DNA from: DAIPXZ01 sp036782995
GTDB lineage: Bacteria > Bacillota > Clostridia > Saccharofermentanales > Saccharofermentanaceae
NCBI GenBank assembly: GCA_036782995.1
Contig: DAIPXZ010000014.1
Span: 1-30,880, forward strand
Length of the DNA: 30,880 nucleotides
Reading direction: 5' to 3'
The notes beneath the pieces are model-generated. The model ran no database searches and was not told the DNA's origin. It saw nothing but the letters and a program-made list of their open reading frames with translations. How positions within the stretch are numbered: position 1 is the first letter of the stretch; the number at the start of each line of letters is the position of its first letter. This document shows positions 6,996 to 16,114 of this stretch, one piece after another. Made by a program: the position numbers and the translations under genes.

Positions 6996-8897
6996 ATGAA
7001 AGATTCAAATTACGTTCGCTATGATAATCAATTCCATAAGCCATCTCGCGGCTCGAATAACCTCGGTATGATCGTTTTGGCCCTTGTGACCTTGGTTCTC
7101 GTATCTTCCGCCGTTATTCTTGGCGTTCTCACCATTGGTAATCAGAATAAAGAAAAATCGATTATTCGACCGAAGGATAGCACATCTGTCGGTGATACTA
7201 CGAATACTTCTTCTTCCGGCATTGCTATTGCAACTCCGACACCGACTCCGGTCGAAGAGCGTCTTGCATATCAGAATCCTATTCTCTATCCCGCTATCGC
7301 GCAAATGAATGTGGAAATGGGCACCCCGGGCGCCGGAATGTCACCTTCGGAAAGAAGTGCGACACAGGTAGTCCAAAACGGTGATTCTGTTCTTTCTCCC
7401 TATGAACGCACGACTCCAATTGCTTTCGGAGACCCGCTATATTACCAAACCGTTCCCGGTATCCTTTCTTTCCGTGGTAATAACTTCCGCAATTGCGCCT
7501 CTTGGGGCACGGTTGATGTGACCGAGGGTGTTTTGGAGCAGGTCTGGGAGTATAACGGCGTTGGCTCGATGAGCTCTTCGTCGTGGTCCTTCTCGTGGAC
7601 AGGAACAGGCTGGACCGGTCAGCCTTTGGCGGTGTCATGGGATTATGATGTCCAACAATTAATGAATATGTATCCGGAAAAGAAGGCCAAGCAGAACCTA
7701 ACCGAGATTATTATCGCGGCGATGGACGGTAAGGTCTATTTCTTTGATGTGGATGATGGCCAAATGACCCGTGATCCGATTACGGTCGGCGCTACGATTA
7801 AGGGCACACCTGCGGTGGACCCGCGTGGTTATCCAATTCTCTATGTTGGACAGGGTGATAGTAATGGGGCTGATGGAAAAATTGGTTTCCGTATCTACAA
7901 TTTAATGACTGGTGAGCTCATGTATTTCCAATCCGGATTAGATTCGCGTGCATACCGTTCGACATGGGGCGCATGTGACTCGTCTCCGATTGTATGTGCG
8001 GCGGCTGATACGCTTATTTATCCGAATGAAAACGGCATGATTTACACGCTAAAGCTGAATACGGAATTTGATAAAGGAACAGGTCGACTTTCCATCAATC
8101 CGGAGACTGTGGTTTTTAAGTATGAATTAGCGCATAACACAGACGGATACCTCGGTATCGAGAGCTCTATGGCGGTGTATGATCATTATGGATATGCATC
8201 TGATAACACAGGTAATTTGATTTGTGTTGACCTCAATTCGATGAGCCTCGTATGGGCGCGACAGCTCGACGATGACTCGGATGTTACGCCGGTAATCGAA
8301 GAAGAGAACGGCCATGTGTATTTGTATACCGGTACGGAGGTCGATTACCAACGAACCGATGCACTCGATTATATGGGCGCTTCTTATACATATAAACTGG
8401 ATGCTATGACGGGCGAGGTCGTTTGGCAGACCTCACAATCTTGCTACACCCACAATGGTGCGACATCAGGCGACGACGTTAACGGCGGCATGCTCGGTAC
8501 GGCGATTGTCGGCAAGAACTCGATTTCGAATCTGGTTATTTTCTCCTATTGTATGACTAACGGCATCTATAGCGGTAATCGCTTAGTGGCTTACGATAAG
8601 ACAACAGGCACACAGGTATGGGCTTACGAAATGAATCTGTATTCGTGGAGCTCACCGGTAGATGTTTACGATGACGCAGGAAACGCTTACATTGTCATGT
8701 GTGACAGTGGCGGACAAATCCACCTCGTCAATGCGCAGAACGGACAAAGAATCACGTATCTGCAAACACTTCGCAACATGGGCACGGCCAATGAGGTCAG
8801 TACCGGGTTGAATATGGAATCTTCACCGATTGTGGTGAATGGCATGATTGTCATCGGCTCTCGTGCAGGATCGATTTTTGGAGTGAAAATAAAGTGA
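6996..8897 (+). CDS. Membrane-anchored PQQ-like beta-propeller protein
   Basis: A 633-residue protein with a short basic cytoplasmic N-terminus, one membrane helix (about residues 24-46, uncleaved signal-anchor type), a Ser/Thr/Pro linker and a large extracellular domain. The outer part carries repeated blades of the PQQ/quinoprotein type: AAMDGKVYFFDVDDGQ, GNLICVDLNSMSLVWARQL, YKLDAMTGEVVWQT and LVAYDKTTGTQVWAYEM all show the strand-then-turn-then-(L/V)W pattern. No catalytic residues for a dehydrogenase are evident, so it is more likely a binding or scaffold propeller, as is BamB in Gram-negatives. I chose ATG 6996 because GAGGG (6986-6990) lies just before it; the ATGs at 6981 and 6984 have no ribosome site. 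The next gene overlaps its stop by 4 bp. Confidence 0.85.
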   Translation: MKDSNYVRYDNQFHKPSRGSNNLGMIVLALVTLVLVSSAVILGVLTIGNQNKEKSIIRPKDSTSVGDTTNTSSSGIAIATPTPTPVEERLAYQNPILYPAIAQMNVEMGTPGAGMSPSERSATQVVQNGDSVLSPYERTTPIAFGDPLYYQTVPGILSFRGNNFRNCASWGTVDVTEGVLEQVWEYNGVGSMSSSSWSFSWTGTGWTGQPLAVSWDYDVQQLMNMYPEKKAKQNLTEIIIAAMDGKVYFFDVDDGQMTRDPITVGATIKGTPAVDPRGYPILYVGQGDSNGADGKIGFRIYNLMTGELMYFQSGLDSRAYRSTWGACDSSPIVCAAADTLIYPNENGMIYTLKLNTEFDKGTGRLSINPETVVFKYELAHNTDGYLGIESSMAVYDHYGYASDNTGNLICVDLNSMSLVWARQLDDDSDVTPVIEEENGHVYLYTGTEVDYQRTDALDYMGASYTYKLDAMTGEVVWQTSQSCYTHNGATSGDDVNGGMLGTAIVGKNSISNLVIFSYCMTNGIYSGNRLVAYDKTTGTQVWAYEMNLYSWSSPVDVYDDAGNAYIVMCDSGGQIHLVNAQNGQRITYLQTLRNMGTANEVSTGLNMESSPIVVNGMIVIGSRAGSIFGVKIK

Positions 8898-9358
8898 GCG
8901 TACAATTTGACAGCAAGGTGATCTGGATGGAAGAAGCAAGGGGTTTAAGTGCTATGGAGCATCGCTATGAGGATATTATTTCCATCGAGGCAGAGCTATC
9001 CGGCTACCGACGAGGTAGTCTAAAGGCTTCAATCGATTTTAATGCCCGTATGATTGGATGGCAGGACACTCGTTTGTGGAGTAACGACTTCATGCGTGCA
9101 TTGTCTCCGAAAAACGTTGCAGAAATCAAGGCGGCTCTTCCAAATACAGATTTACTTACATGGGCGACGGAATACGCACGTGGAACCGGCTCTGCCAATG
9201 CTATCAGCTGCTCATTTCCGGAAGATTGGTCGGTTATTATCAAATTCAACGATGGCGAAGAATTGAAATCGCTCGGAGTCGGAAGCTTCCCTGCAAAATG
9301 GAATGATTTCCGTAATATCATCGAACATACGGCAAAGACAGCGTTTCGTTTGCGCTGA
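8894..9358 (+). CDS. Hypothetical 154-residue protein, coupled to the propeller gene
   Basis: GTG start at 8894 overlaps the TGA of the propeller gene (GTGA), with GGAG at 8880-8883 about 10 bp before it. The product is soluble, without signal peptide or membrane helix, and mixed alpha/beta in feel: a beta-rich first part (SVQFDSKVIWMEEARGL), a helical mid part and a final GSFPAKWNDFRNII segment where a Phe-Pro-x2-Trp motif begins a helix. I do not recognise the family. The overlap suggests that it is made with, and may act with, the membrane propeller, from the cytoplasmic side. Confidence 0.75.
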   Translation: MSVQFDSKVIWMEEARGLSAMEHRYEDIISIEAELSGYRRGSLKASIDFNARMIGWQDTRLWSNDFMRALSPKNVAEIKAALPNTDLLTWATEYARGTGSANAISCSFPEDWSVIIKFNDGEELKSLGVGSFPAKWNDFRNIIEHTAKTAFRLR

Positions 9359-9387
9359 CTGCATTGGTTTTTTCCATTGCGCTTTTC

Positions 9388-9396
9388 TGATACAAT
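9388..9396 (+). promoter_or_regulatory. Extended -10 promoter element
   Basis: TGATACAAT (TGn plus TACAAT) lies 37 bp before the GTG at 9433 and just after the preceding gene. This is a good extended -10 match, though no clear -35 hexamer is visible. It would make the downstream membrane protein and the uridine kinase gene a separate transcription unit. Confidence 0.5.
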
Positions 9397-9432
9397 AGAA
9401 GAGCAAATAGAAACGAAAGGGAAAGCAGAACC

Positions 9433-10035
9433 GTGGATTATTTAGAAGGTCTACTTTTAGGGAAGCTTTGGAGTGACACGGATTTTGAAAACAGACGCCA
9501 CACCAGTCTGTTTTTTCTATACGGACTTTTTGTAAGCGTGCTTGTCCTATATAATTACTGGACTGGCGCATTAAGCGGATTCATCAGCGGATATGTAGTT
9601 TTAAAAGTTGTCCTCTTGATGGTTCTTTTTTTTCTGTCCCCCGTGATTTGCTTCGCTTATTATCGACTTCCGTTATGGGGCAAGATTCCGCTTCTTATCG
9701 TACAATTTACGAAAAGCATGTTGATTACACTGCTTGTTACGGCTTGGATGCGTCCGAAGCTGACGGTAGGCGTTCCGGATTTGAAAACCTGGCTTGTCGA
9801 TTACCTAAATAAAACCCTAGAGCATTTTACGAGTAAATACGTAGAGACCGCGGGCACGTTTGCGACCGTATTGGGCGTTATTTCCGGCGGTATATATCTC
9901 GTATTTCTGGCCGCAGTTATTCTCTTTGCCGCAGTGATTCTTCCCGGGCTCGTCTATATCGTAATCCGTCTTCTTCAATACGGATACGATAAACTCATCC
10001 GAATGTTGGTCATGTCGGATGTTGTTGATAAGTAG
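9433..10035 (+). CDS. Hypothetical integral membrane protein
   Basis: A 200-residue protein with about four hydrophobic segments: roughly residues 26-45, 51-73, 80-103 and 141-180 (the last long enough for two helices). A basic/aromatic loop follows helix two. No cysteine ribbon, transporter signature or signal peptidase site is evident. GTG start 9433 is preceded by AAAGGGAAAG (9416-9425), a purine-rich but not perfect ribosome site. It lies 17 bp before the uridine-kinase-family gene on the same strand. I do not recognise the family. Confidence 0.72.
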   Translation: MDYLEGLLLGKLWSDTDFENRRHTSLFFLYGLFVSVLVLYNYWTGALSGFISGYVVLKVVLLMVLFFLSPVICFAYYRLPLWGKIPLLIVQFTKSMLITLLVTAWMRPKLTVGVPDLKTWLVDYLNKTLEHFTSKYVETAGTFATVLGVISGGIYLVFLAAVILFAAVILPGLVYIVIRLLQYGYDKLIRMLVMSDVVDK

Positions 10036-10052
10036 GAAGCGGAGGAAAAATC

Positions 10053-11081
10053 ATGGCAAATCTCTCGGATAAAATCCAAATTTCTATCGAAGACCTAGAA
10101 GAAATAATGGGCGTATATAAGCTACAGGAATTCATCAAACGCGCCGAGACGCGCTTTATCCGTCAAACGACGGAGATTGCGACACGAGTAGCGGATGATG
10201 ATCGTGTGCGGGTGGTATTTGTATCCGGCCCGACTTCATCCGGCAAAACCACTTTTACCGATCGATTGGTTACGAAGCTTTGCGAGCTTGGAAAACCGGC
10301 GGCACGCATTTCACTTGACGATTATTATGCTATTTCTCAAGTGCCGTTTGACGAAGATGGACGTCCGGACTATGAGTCGGAGTCCAATCTGGATATGCGA
10401 TTGGCCAGCATTGACCTGGCACGATTGGTTTCGGGTGAAGCGGTCGTTACACCGACCTTTGATTTTCAGGTCAGAGATCGCATTGTTGATGAGAATAAAC
10501 CAGCCCTGCAGGTCGGGGAGAATGGTGTCGTCGTTGTCGAAGGCTTACACGGTCTCTCGCAGCAGATTGCCGGCCATTTCCCGAAGGAACAATACGTGGG
10601 CGTTTTCATTATGCCATATGCATCTGTGATGTCAGATAATCGACTCTTGGACAGTGATGATTTACGAATGCTTCGTCGCATTGTACGCGATGTGCGGCAT
10701 CGTGGCGCACATGCGTTATCGACTATTGATTACTGGCCGATGATTACAAAATCCGAGCAAAATTACTACAGTGATTATCTGACGCGTGCGGATTATCATG
10801 TAAATTCATTCTTGATATACGAGCCGCTCATTATTGCATCGACGGCTTATCGAGACATCCGTGATTCGCTGGAGCAATATGAAGCGAACACCTTGCCGCC
10901 ATCTGTTTTTATGTCCAGAACGAAGCCGCCGAAGCCTTTTGCAGATGAGGAAAGAGCGGTTGCGAAAGCACGAATGCTACTGACATGGCTCTCGAAAATC
11001 CCAAGTGCCAGCAGTAATCGCATTCCGCCGAATTCGATATTGAACGAATTCTTGGAAGAAAATAGTAAAGAAGGGGAGTAA
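10053..11081 (+). CDS. Phosphoribulokinase/uridine kinase family protein
   Basis: P-loop kinase of the uridine kinase-like group. Walker A GPTSSGKTT is at residues 59-67. SLDDYY (86-91) is the conserved substrate/acidic motif, and FDFQVRDR lies in the mid region seen in uridine kinases. In Clostridia such domains are often the C-terminal half of a roughly 550-residue protein with a TGS-type N-terminal part; here that part is lacking, and the gene starts cleanly at ATG 10053 after GGAGG (10040-10044), so it is a genuine short form rather than a truncation. Whether the substrate is uridine/cytidine or something else cannot be read from the sequence. Confidence 0.88.
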   Translation: MANLSDKIQISIEDLEEIMGVYKLQEFIKRAETRFIRQTTEIATRVADDDRVRVVFVSGPTSSGKTTFTDRLVTKLCELGKPAARISLDDYYAISQVPFDEDGRPDYESESNLDMRLASIDLARLVSGEAVVTPTFDFQVRDRIVDENKPALQVGENGVVVVEGLHGLSQQIAGHFPKEQYVGVFIMPYASVMSDNRLLDSDDLRMLRRIVRDVRHRGAHALSTIDYWPMITKSEQNYYSDYLTRADYHVNSFLIYEPLIIASTAYRDIRDSLEQYEANTLPPSVFMSRTKPPKPFADEERAVAKARMLLTWLSKIPSASSNRIPPNSILNEFLEENSKEGE

Positions 11082-11085
11082 TGTA

Positions 11086-12021
11086 ATGCCGATTCGCATT
11101 GCCAATAATTTGCCGGCCACCGGCATTTTGGAAAAAGAGAAAATATTCGTCATGACGGAGGATCGTGCATTTATGCAAGACATCCGTCCTTTACACATAC
11201 TGATTTTGAACTTGATGCCAGACAAGATTTCGACAGAAACGCAGCTTTTGCGAGCGCTTTCGAATTCGCCGCTGCAGGTGAATATTGATTTGCTTTACAC
11301 TGCGTCTTATCATCCGAAGCATACGACAATCGAGCATTTGATGACCTTTTACGAGACGTTTTCGGACGTGCGTGACCGCTATTATGACGGCATGATTATC
11401 ACGGGCGCACCTATTGAGCATATGCCTTTTGAAGAGGTCGCTTATTGGGAAGAGCTGACACAGATTATGGAATGGAGCAAGAGCCACGTTTATTCGACGC
11501 TTCATATCTGTTGGGGCGCACAGGCAGGTCTTTATTATCACTACGGGATTCCGAAATATGATATCCCGGAGAAGGTTTTTGGAATCTTTGAGCACAGTAT
11601 GACCTATACACAGCCGGTCAAGCTATTCCGCGGCTTCGATGATTACTTCTATGTGCCGCATTCCCGTCATACTGAAGTGCGCCGCGAAGATATTGCGAAG
11701 CATCCGAATTTGCGTATTCTTTCCGAGTCAAAAGAATGTGGCGTATATGCCGTGTCCAATCTTTCCGGCCGACAGATTTTCATTACGGGACATTCCGAGT
11801 ACGATGCAAATACATTGCGTGACGAGTATTTCCGTGATTTAAAGAAAGGCTTGCCGATTGCGATGCCGAAAAACTATTTTCCGGATGATGATCCGACGAA
11901 GGAGCCGCCGATGAAGTGGCGCTCGAGCTCGACGCTTCTTTTCATGAATTGGCTTAATTATTATGTCTATCAGGAAACACCGTTCGACCTCAAGAAGATC
12001 GGGGATTCACCGAAGGCATAA
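11086..12021 (+). CDS. metA: Homoserine O-acyltransferase, MetA type, predicted acetyl-CoA specific
   Basis: MetA acylates homoserine at the start of methionine biosynthesis. The 311-residue protein aligns end to end with E. coli MetA: MPIRIANNLPA start, LNLMPDKISTETQLLR (41-56), catalytic Cys142 in HICWGAQAG, and the His236/Glu238 pair in ITGHSEYD (233-240). Residue 111, at ITGAPIEH, is Glu. In this family Glu at 111 goes with acetyl-CoA and Gly with succinyl-CoA use (the Bacillus cereus versus E. coli comparison), so the product is probably O-acetylhomoserine. GGGGAG (11073-11078) precedes the ATG by 7 bp. It is the only methionine gene here and its neighbours are unrelated to methionine; no SAM riboswitch is visible before it. 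Confidence 0.96.
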   Translation: MPIRIANNLPATGILEKEKIFVMTEDRAFMQDIRPLHILILNLMPDKISTETQLLRALSNSPLQVNIDLLYTASYHPKHTTIEHLMTFYETFSDVRDRYYDGMIITGAPIEHMPFEEVAYWEELTQIMEWSKSHVYSTLHICWGAQAGLYYHYGIPKYDIPEKVFGIFEHSMTYTQPVKLFRGFDDYFYVPHSRHTEVRREDIAKHPNLRILSESKECGVYAVSNLSGRQIFITGHSEYDANTLRDEYFRDLKKGLPIAMPKNYFPDDDPTKEPPMKWRSSSTLLFMNWLNYYVYQETPFDLKKIGDSPKA

Positions 12022-12065
12022 AGCATTACCGCTTATACCGGCGGAGAATCAGGAAAGGAAGGCGT

Positions 12066-12974
12066 ATGGACGGACAAAAGTCACCGATTGTCATTCACGA
12101 CGAAATGGTCGCCTCTTTTGCCATACCGCGCCCGAATGATGGGCACAAAGGCACATTCGGCCGTCTTTTGGTTCGTGCCGGTAGTGAGGGCATGGGTGGC
12201 GCCGGATATCTTTGCACGATGTCGGCATTACGAAGTGGTGTCGGATTGGTGCATGTTTTGACGGCGCAAGGACTTCTCGCGCCGCTGATGACGCTGTGCC
12301 CGACGGCGACTTCCCGCGCAGTTGACCCGGATGGATTACCGATTTCCATCGAAGAGCTTCATGCGGAAATCAAGCGCTCCACCGCCGTATTGATGGGCCC
12401 GGGACTGGTTCCATCCTGCCAATCTAACATTGAACAGCTAAAGGAAGTCATTCTTACGGGGGCACATGTGATTTTAGACGCAGGCGCGCTTACGATGCTG
12501 GCGGAAAATGATATGTCTGCATCTTTGCAGGAACGTCGGGATAGACAGTTGCCGCCAATGGTAATCACACCACACGTCGGTGAGTTCAAACGGCTTTGCC
12601 CTTCTTTTGACGGAAAGGTCCGAGATGACATTCCGCTTCAATATGCAAAAGATCATCATGTAATTCTTGTGCTAAAAGATCACCAAACAAGCATTTTCAC
12701 ACCGGCCGGTGCGTGGTATAGTATTGCAGGAGGAAACAACGGACTCGCAAAAGGCGGCTCCGGTGACGTGCTTGCTGGATTGCTCGGCGGTTTTTTGGCG
12801 CAGGGTATGGAAGAAGAGAAAGCCGCCATCAGCGCAGTATACATTCACAGCATGGCCGGAAAAATGGCGGCCGCTGACTATGGAGTACGAGCGATGCTTC
12901 CTACGATGCTTTGGGATTATTATCCTCAATGCTATACGAAAATAGGTTGGGAAAAGAGGGAAACCGAATTATGA
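12066..12974 (+). CDS. nnrD: ADP-dependent NAD(P)H-hydrate dehydratase
   Basis: Repairs damaged NAD(P)H hydrates, using ADP as the phosphate-linked energy donor in the bacterial form. A 302-residue protein of the YjeF C-terminal/ribokinase-like fold. Visible motifs: KGTFGRLLVRAGS near the N-terminus (28-40), LMGPGLVPS (109-117), DAGALTM (138-144), TPHVGEFKRL (168-177) and the hallmark NNGLAKGGSGDVLAGLLGG (224-242), where Asp234 is the expected catalytic residue. The epimerase (NnrE) half is not fused here. It overlaps alr by 4 bp (ATGA), and nnrD next to alr is a common Firmicutes arrangement. AGGAAAGGAAGG precedes the start. Confidence 0.93.
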   Translation: MDGQKSPIVIHDEMVASFAIPRPNDGHKGTFGRLLVRAGSEGMGGAGYLCTMSALRSGVGLVHVLTAQGLLAPLMTLCPTATSRAVDPDGLPISIEELHAEIKRSTAVLMGPGLVPSCQSNIEQLKEVILTGAHVILDAGALTMLAENDMSASLQERRDRQLPPMVITPHVGEFKRLCPSFDGKVRDDIPLQYAKDHHVILVLKDHQTSIFTPAGAWYSIAGGNNGLAKGGSGDVLAGLLGGFLAQGMEEEKAAISAVYIHSMAGKMAAADYGVRAMLPTMLWDYYPQCYTKIGWEKRETEL

Positions 12975-14158
12975 GACAGGATTTTCCGAGCCGCTCATGG
13001 GCGGAAATCGATTTGGATATCTTGGCTTCGAACATGAAGGCAATTCGTGAAATGACGAATCCGCAGGCTAAGGTCATGGCGGTCGTTAAGGCTGATGCTT
13101 ACGGGCATGGCGCGATTGAAGTATCGAAGGTCTTGCTCGAAAACGGTGCCGACAAGCTGGCCGTATCTATGCTGGATGAGGCGATTGAGCTTCGTAATCA
13201 TGCCATTACGGCCCCGATATTGATTCTCGGACATACAGACCCGAGAAGAATTTCCGAATTGATTCATCATGATATTGAACAAACTGTCTATTCGCTGGAT
13301 TATGCGAAAGCCGTATCCGCGGCTGCCGTCGAAGAAGGTAAAACAGCGCGCATTCACATTAAATACGACACGGGCATGAATCGACTGGGCTTTTTGGAGG
13401 GTGAATCCTCTATCGAGTCGATTCTTTCCATCTCAAAGCTACCGGGAATTGCTGTCGAAGGCATGTTCTCGCACTTTTCCATGGCTGATACCAATGATGA
13501 CGAGTATACCATGCGTCAATTCAATCGTTTTCAGGCGATGGGAGAAGCACTCGAGGCCAAAGGGCTTCATATTCCGACCAAACATATTTGCAATAGCGCT
13601 GGTATTATCCGTTTTCCGCAAATGCACCTCGATATGGTGCGTGCCGGCCTCATTGTTTATGGTATGATGCCAGAGGGCTGTCCGGTTCCCTATAAGGATT
13701 TCAACATTCGCCCGGCAATGACGCTCAAATCTAGCGTTGTGCATGTGAAAACGCTGGCGGCCGGTGAATCCGTAAGCTACGGACGCAATTTTAAGACCGA
13801 GAAAGAAAGCGTCATCGCGACCATCGCCATCGGTTATGCGGACGGCTACGCCCGCCGACTCTCTAATTGCGCCAAGATGCTCATGGGAGGCAAAAGAGTA
13901 CCGGTCGTGGGCAATATTTGCATGGATATGTGCATGGTTGATGCGACGGAATTGCAGACGAAGCCGAAGGTTTCTGACGAGGTAGTGCTTTTCGGACACC
14001 AATCCGGGCCGAACGGAACAGATGAAATATCGGTGGACGAGATTTCAGCCGCGCTCGGCACAATTAATTACGAGATAACCTGCTTAATCGGCAAGCGTAT
14101 TCCGCGGGTATATCTGCGAAACGGTGAAATCGTTCATATGCACAGTTGCATATGGTGA
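12971..14158 (+). CDS. alr: Alanine racemase
   Basis: PLP enzyme that makes D-alanine for peptidoglycan. The true start is ATG 12971, giving 395 residues; an in-frame upstream extension to 12911 would overlap nnrD by 64 bp and has no family support. The PLP lysine is Lys40 in VVKADAYGHG. Further motifs: IHIKYDTGMNRLGF, HICNSAGIIRF, the VRAGLIVYGMMP region, and the IGYADGY segment holding the second catalytic tyrosine, followed by GNICMDMCMVD. The start overlaps the nnrD stop (ATGA), so the two are probably translated together. It works with the window's carboxypeptidase and murB in wall synthesis. Confidence 0.96.
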   Translation: MRQDFPSRSWAEIDLDILASNMKAIREMTNPQAKVMAVVKADAYGHGAIEVSKVLLENGADKLAVSMLDEAIELRNHAITAPILILGHTDPRRISELIHHDIEQTVYSLDYAKAVSAAAVEEGKTARIHIKYDTGMNRLGFLEGESSIESILSISKLPGIAVEGMFSHFSMADTNDDEYTMRQFNRFQAMGEALEAKGLHIPTKHICNSAGIIRFPQMHLDMVRAGLIVYGMMPEGCPVPYKDFNIRPAMTLKSSVVHVKTLAAGESVSYGRNFKTEKESVIATIAIGYADGYARRLSNCAKMLMGGKRVPVVGNICMDMCMVDATELQTKPKVSDEVVLFGHQSGPNGTDEISVDEISAALGTINYEITCLIGKRIPRVYLRNGEIVHMHSCIW

Positions 14159-14202
14159 TATAAATAATTTCGGTATTACACGAAATAATGGGGGTTACGT
14201 GA

Positions 14203-15048
14203 ATGAATGAGACACAAGAGAAAAACTTGCGTAGGTTTGCCTCGCAAATGAGGCGATGGATTATCGAGGGCGTATATCGTGCGCAATCGGGACATCCGGG
14301 CGGATCGTTATCTGCGACAGACATTATCGCTTATCTTTACCAAGAGGAGCTTTCGGTTGACCCCAAGGCACCGAGAAACCCGAACCGTGACCGCTTTGTG
14401 CTTTCAAAGGGTCATTGTGCGCCGGCTCTTTATGCCGCGCTCGGACTACGGGGCTTTTTTGATATTCAAGAGATGAAAAATTTGCGTCAATTCGGCTCCT
14501 TTTTACAAGGACATCCCTGCATGAGCACGGTACCGGGCGTCGATATGTCGACCGGCTCGCTTGGTCAAGGTATTTCGGCGGCAGTCGGTATGGCGTTGGC
14601 GGCGAAGCTTGACGGAAAAGACTATCGCGTCTATTGCGTCATGGGCGACGGCGAGCTCCAAGAGGGCGAAGTTTGGGAAGCCTTCATGTGTGCCGCGCAT
14701 TATCACCTCGATAATCTTTGCGTTATCATCGACCATAATGGTCTCCAGATTGACGGCGCGACGACCGACGTAATGAATCTCGGCTCCGTTAACGATAAAA
14801 TGACTGCGTTCGGATGGCATTCGATTCCGACGGATGGACATGATTTTGCTTCGTTGGAAAAAGGCTTTGCCGAGGCAAAGCAGCAAAAAGGCATGCCGTC
14901 TGTTTTGGTCGCAAAGACCGTGAAGGGCAAGGGCGTATCCTTTATGGAGAACCAAGCTTCTTGGCACGGCTCGGCACCAAAGGAAGAACAATACAATGTG
15001 GCTGTTGTTGAACTTGACGCATTGATTTCGAAATCGGAGGAACTTTAA
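14203..15048 (+). CDS. Transketolase, N-terminal subunit
   Basis: The first half of a split transketolase, which interconverts pentose phosphates with glycolytic sugars using thiamine diphosphate. The 281 residues carry the N-terminal TPP-binding domain: SGHPGGSLSATDI (28-40), SKGHCAPALYAALG, the GSLGQGISAAVGMALA stretch and the TPP motif GDGELQEGEVWEA with the paired Asn in IDHNGLQ. Split forms of about 280 plus 310 residues are common in Clostridia and archaea. GGGG (14190-14194) precedes the ATG, and the partner gene starts 2 bp after its stop. Confidence 0.95.
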   Translation: MNETQEKNLRRFASQMRRWIIEGVYRAQSGHPGGSLSATDIIAYLYQEELSVDPKAPRNPNRDRFVLSKGHCAPALYAALGLRGFFDIQEMKNLRQFGSFLQGHPCMSTVPGVDMSTGSLGQGISAAVGMALAAKLDGKDYRVYCVMGDGELQEGEVWEAFMCAAHYHLDNLCVIIDHNGLQIDGATTDVMNLGSVNDKMTAFGWHSIPTDGHDFASLEKGFAEAKQQKGMPSVLVAKTVKGKGVSFMENQASWHGSAPKEEQYNVAVVELDALISKSEEL

Positions 15049-15050
15049 TC

Positions 15051-16001
15051 ATGGGCAAAATGGCAACCAGAGAAGCATACGGCCGTGCACTTGCGGAATT
15101 CGGCGCAGATAACCGAATTGTCGTGCTTGACGCCGATTTATCCAAATCAACAAACACCGCCACATTTAAGAAGGATTACCCGGAACGACATCTCAATATG
15201 GGAATTGCCGAAGCAAATATGATGAGCGTCGGATGCGGACTTGCGACATGCGGGAAGATTGTTTTCGCATCGACGTTTGCGATGTTTGCATCAGGCAGAG
15301 CGCTCGAACAAATCCGCAACTCGGCATGTTATCCGAAGTTGAATCTCAAGGTTTGCGCAACACATGCCGGCATTACGGTGGGTGAAGACGGCGCGTCGCA
15401 CCAATGCATTGAAGATTTAAGCTTTATGCGTTCCCTTCCGAACATGACGGTCGTATCGCCATCGGATGCGGCGTCGACACGCTTTGCCATCAAGGCGGCA
15501 ATTGAGACTGACGGCCCTTTCTATGTGCGCCTCGGACGTTTAGCGGTACCGGATATCTATGGCGAGTATGGTAGCGATGTTCCTTTCACGCTTGGAAAAG
15601 CCAATCAGCTCAAGGCCGGTAACGACTTAACACTGATTGCTACGGGTTATTTAGTTGGCGAGGCCATTGCGGCGGCGGAGCTGCTCGAACAAGAAGGCAT
15701 TCATGCACGTGTTTTGGATATGCACACGATTAAACCGATTGACAAGGATGCTATTATTGCCGCTTCAAAAGAAACCGGTGCGATTGTGACTTGTGAAGAA
15801 CACTCCGTTATCGGCGGATTGGGCAGTGCAGTTGCAGAGGTTCTTTCGGAAAATGCACCATGTATCATGACAAGAGTTGGTATTCAGGATGTTTTTGGAC
15901 AATCCGGTACTCCGGCAAAGCTCATGGAAGCATATCATCTCAAGGCTGTAGATATTTGTGCGACGGCGAAGAACCTTTTGGAGCGAAAAAAGAACGCGTA
16001 A
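15051..16001 (+). CDS. Transketolase, C-terminal subunit
   Basis: The second half of the split transketolase: pyrimidine-binding and C-terminal domains, 316 residues. Visible: ADLSKSTNT near residue 25, MGIAEANMMSVGCGLA (with the catalytic Glu of the pyrimidine domain), HAGITVGEDGASHQ (the His/Asp-rich substrate motif) and EEHSVIGGLGSAVAE in the C-terminal domain. GGAGG (15037-15041) lies inside the end of the upstream subunit and the start is 2 bp after its stop, so the two are made in step to form the heteromer. Confidence 0.95.
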   Translation: MGKMATREAYGRALAEFGADNRIVVLDADLSKSTNTATFKKDYPERHLNMGIAEANMMSVGCGLATCGKIVFASTFAMFASGRALEQIRNSACYPKLNLKVCATHAGITVGEDGASHQCIEDLSFMRSLPNMTVVSPSDAASTRFAIKAAIETDGPFYVRLGRLAVPDIYGEYGSDVPFTLGKANQLKAGNDLTLIATGYLVGEAIAAAELLEQEGIHARVLDMHTIKPIDKDAIIAASKETGAIVTCEEHSVIGGLGSAVAEVLSENAPCIMTRVGIQDVFGQSGTPAKLMEAYHLKAVDICATAKNLLERKKNA

Positions 16002-16018
16002 TCGTATGCGCTTAGGTC

Positions 16019-16048
16019 TTGACACAGAAGCAATTCTGCGGTTATAAT
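16019..16048 (+). promoter_or_regulatory. Consensus sigma-A promoter for rpmH
   Basis: Perfect TTGACA (16019-16024) and perfect TATAAT (16043-16048) with 18-bp spacing, the strongest promoter in the window. A leader of about 60 nt reaches the rpmH start. High output suits a ribosomal protein gene. Confidence 0.92.
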
Positions 16049-16114
16049 CTTAGCGCTATTCGTATCGACTTTCGTAGATAAACAATGGTAACTAACACTT
16101 GGAGGTAAATCCAT

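Noticed and set aside
9339..9375. Hairpin CAGCG/CGCTG followed by a T-run after the 154-aa gene
   Set aside because: The stem is five base pairs inside the coding end and the T-run begins about 10 bp later, so it does not fit an intrinsic terminator.
12911..12970. Upstream start for alr
   Set aside because: It would overlap nnrD out of frame by 64 bp; ATG 12971 gives the normal family N-terminus and a 4-bp overlap.
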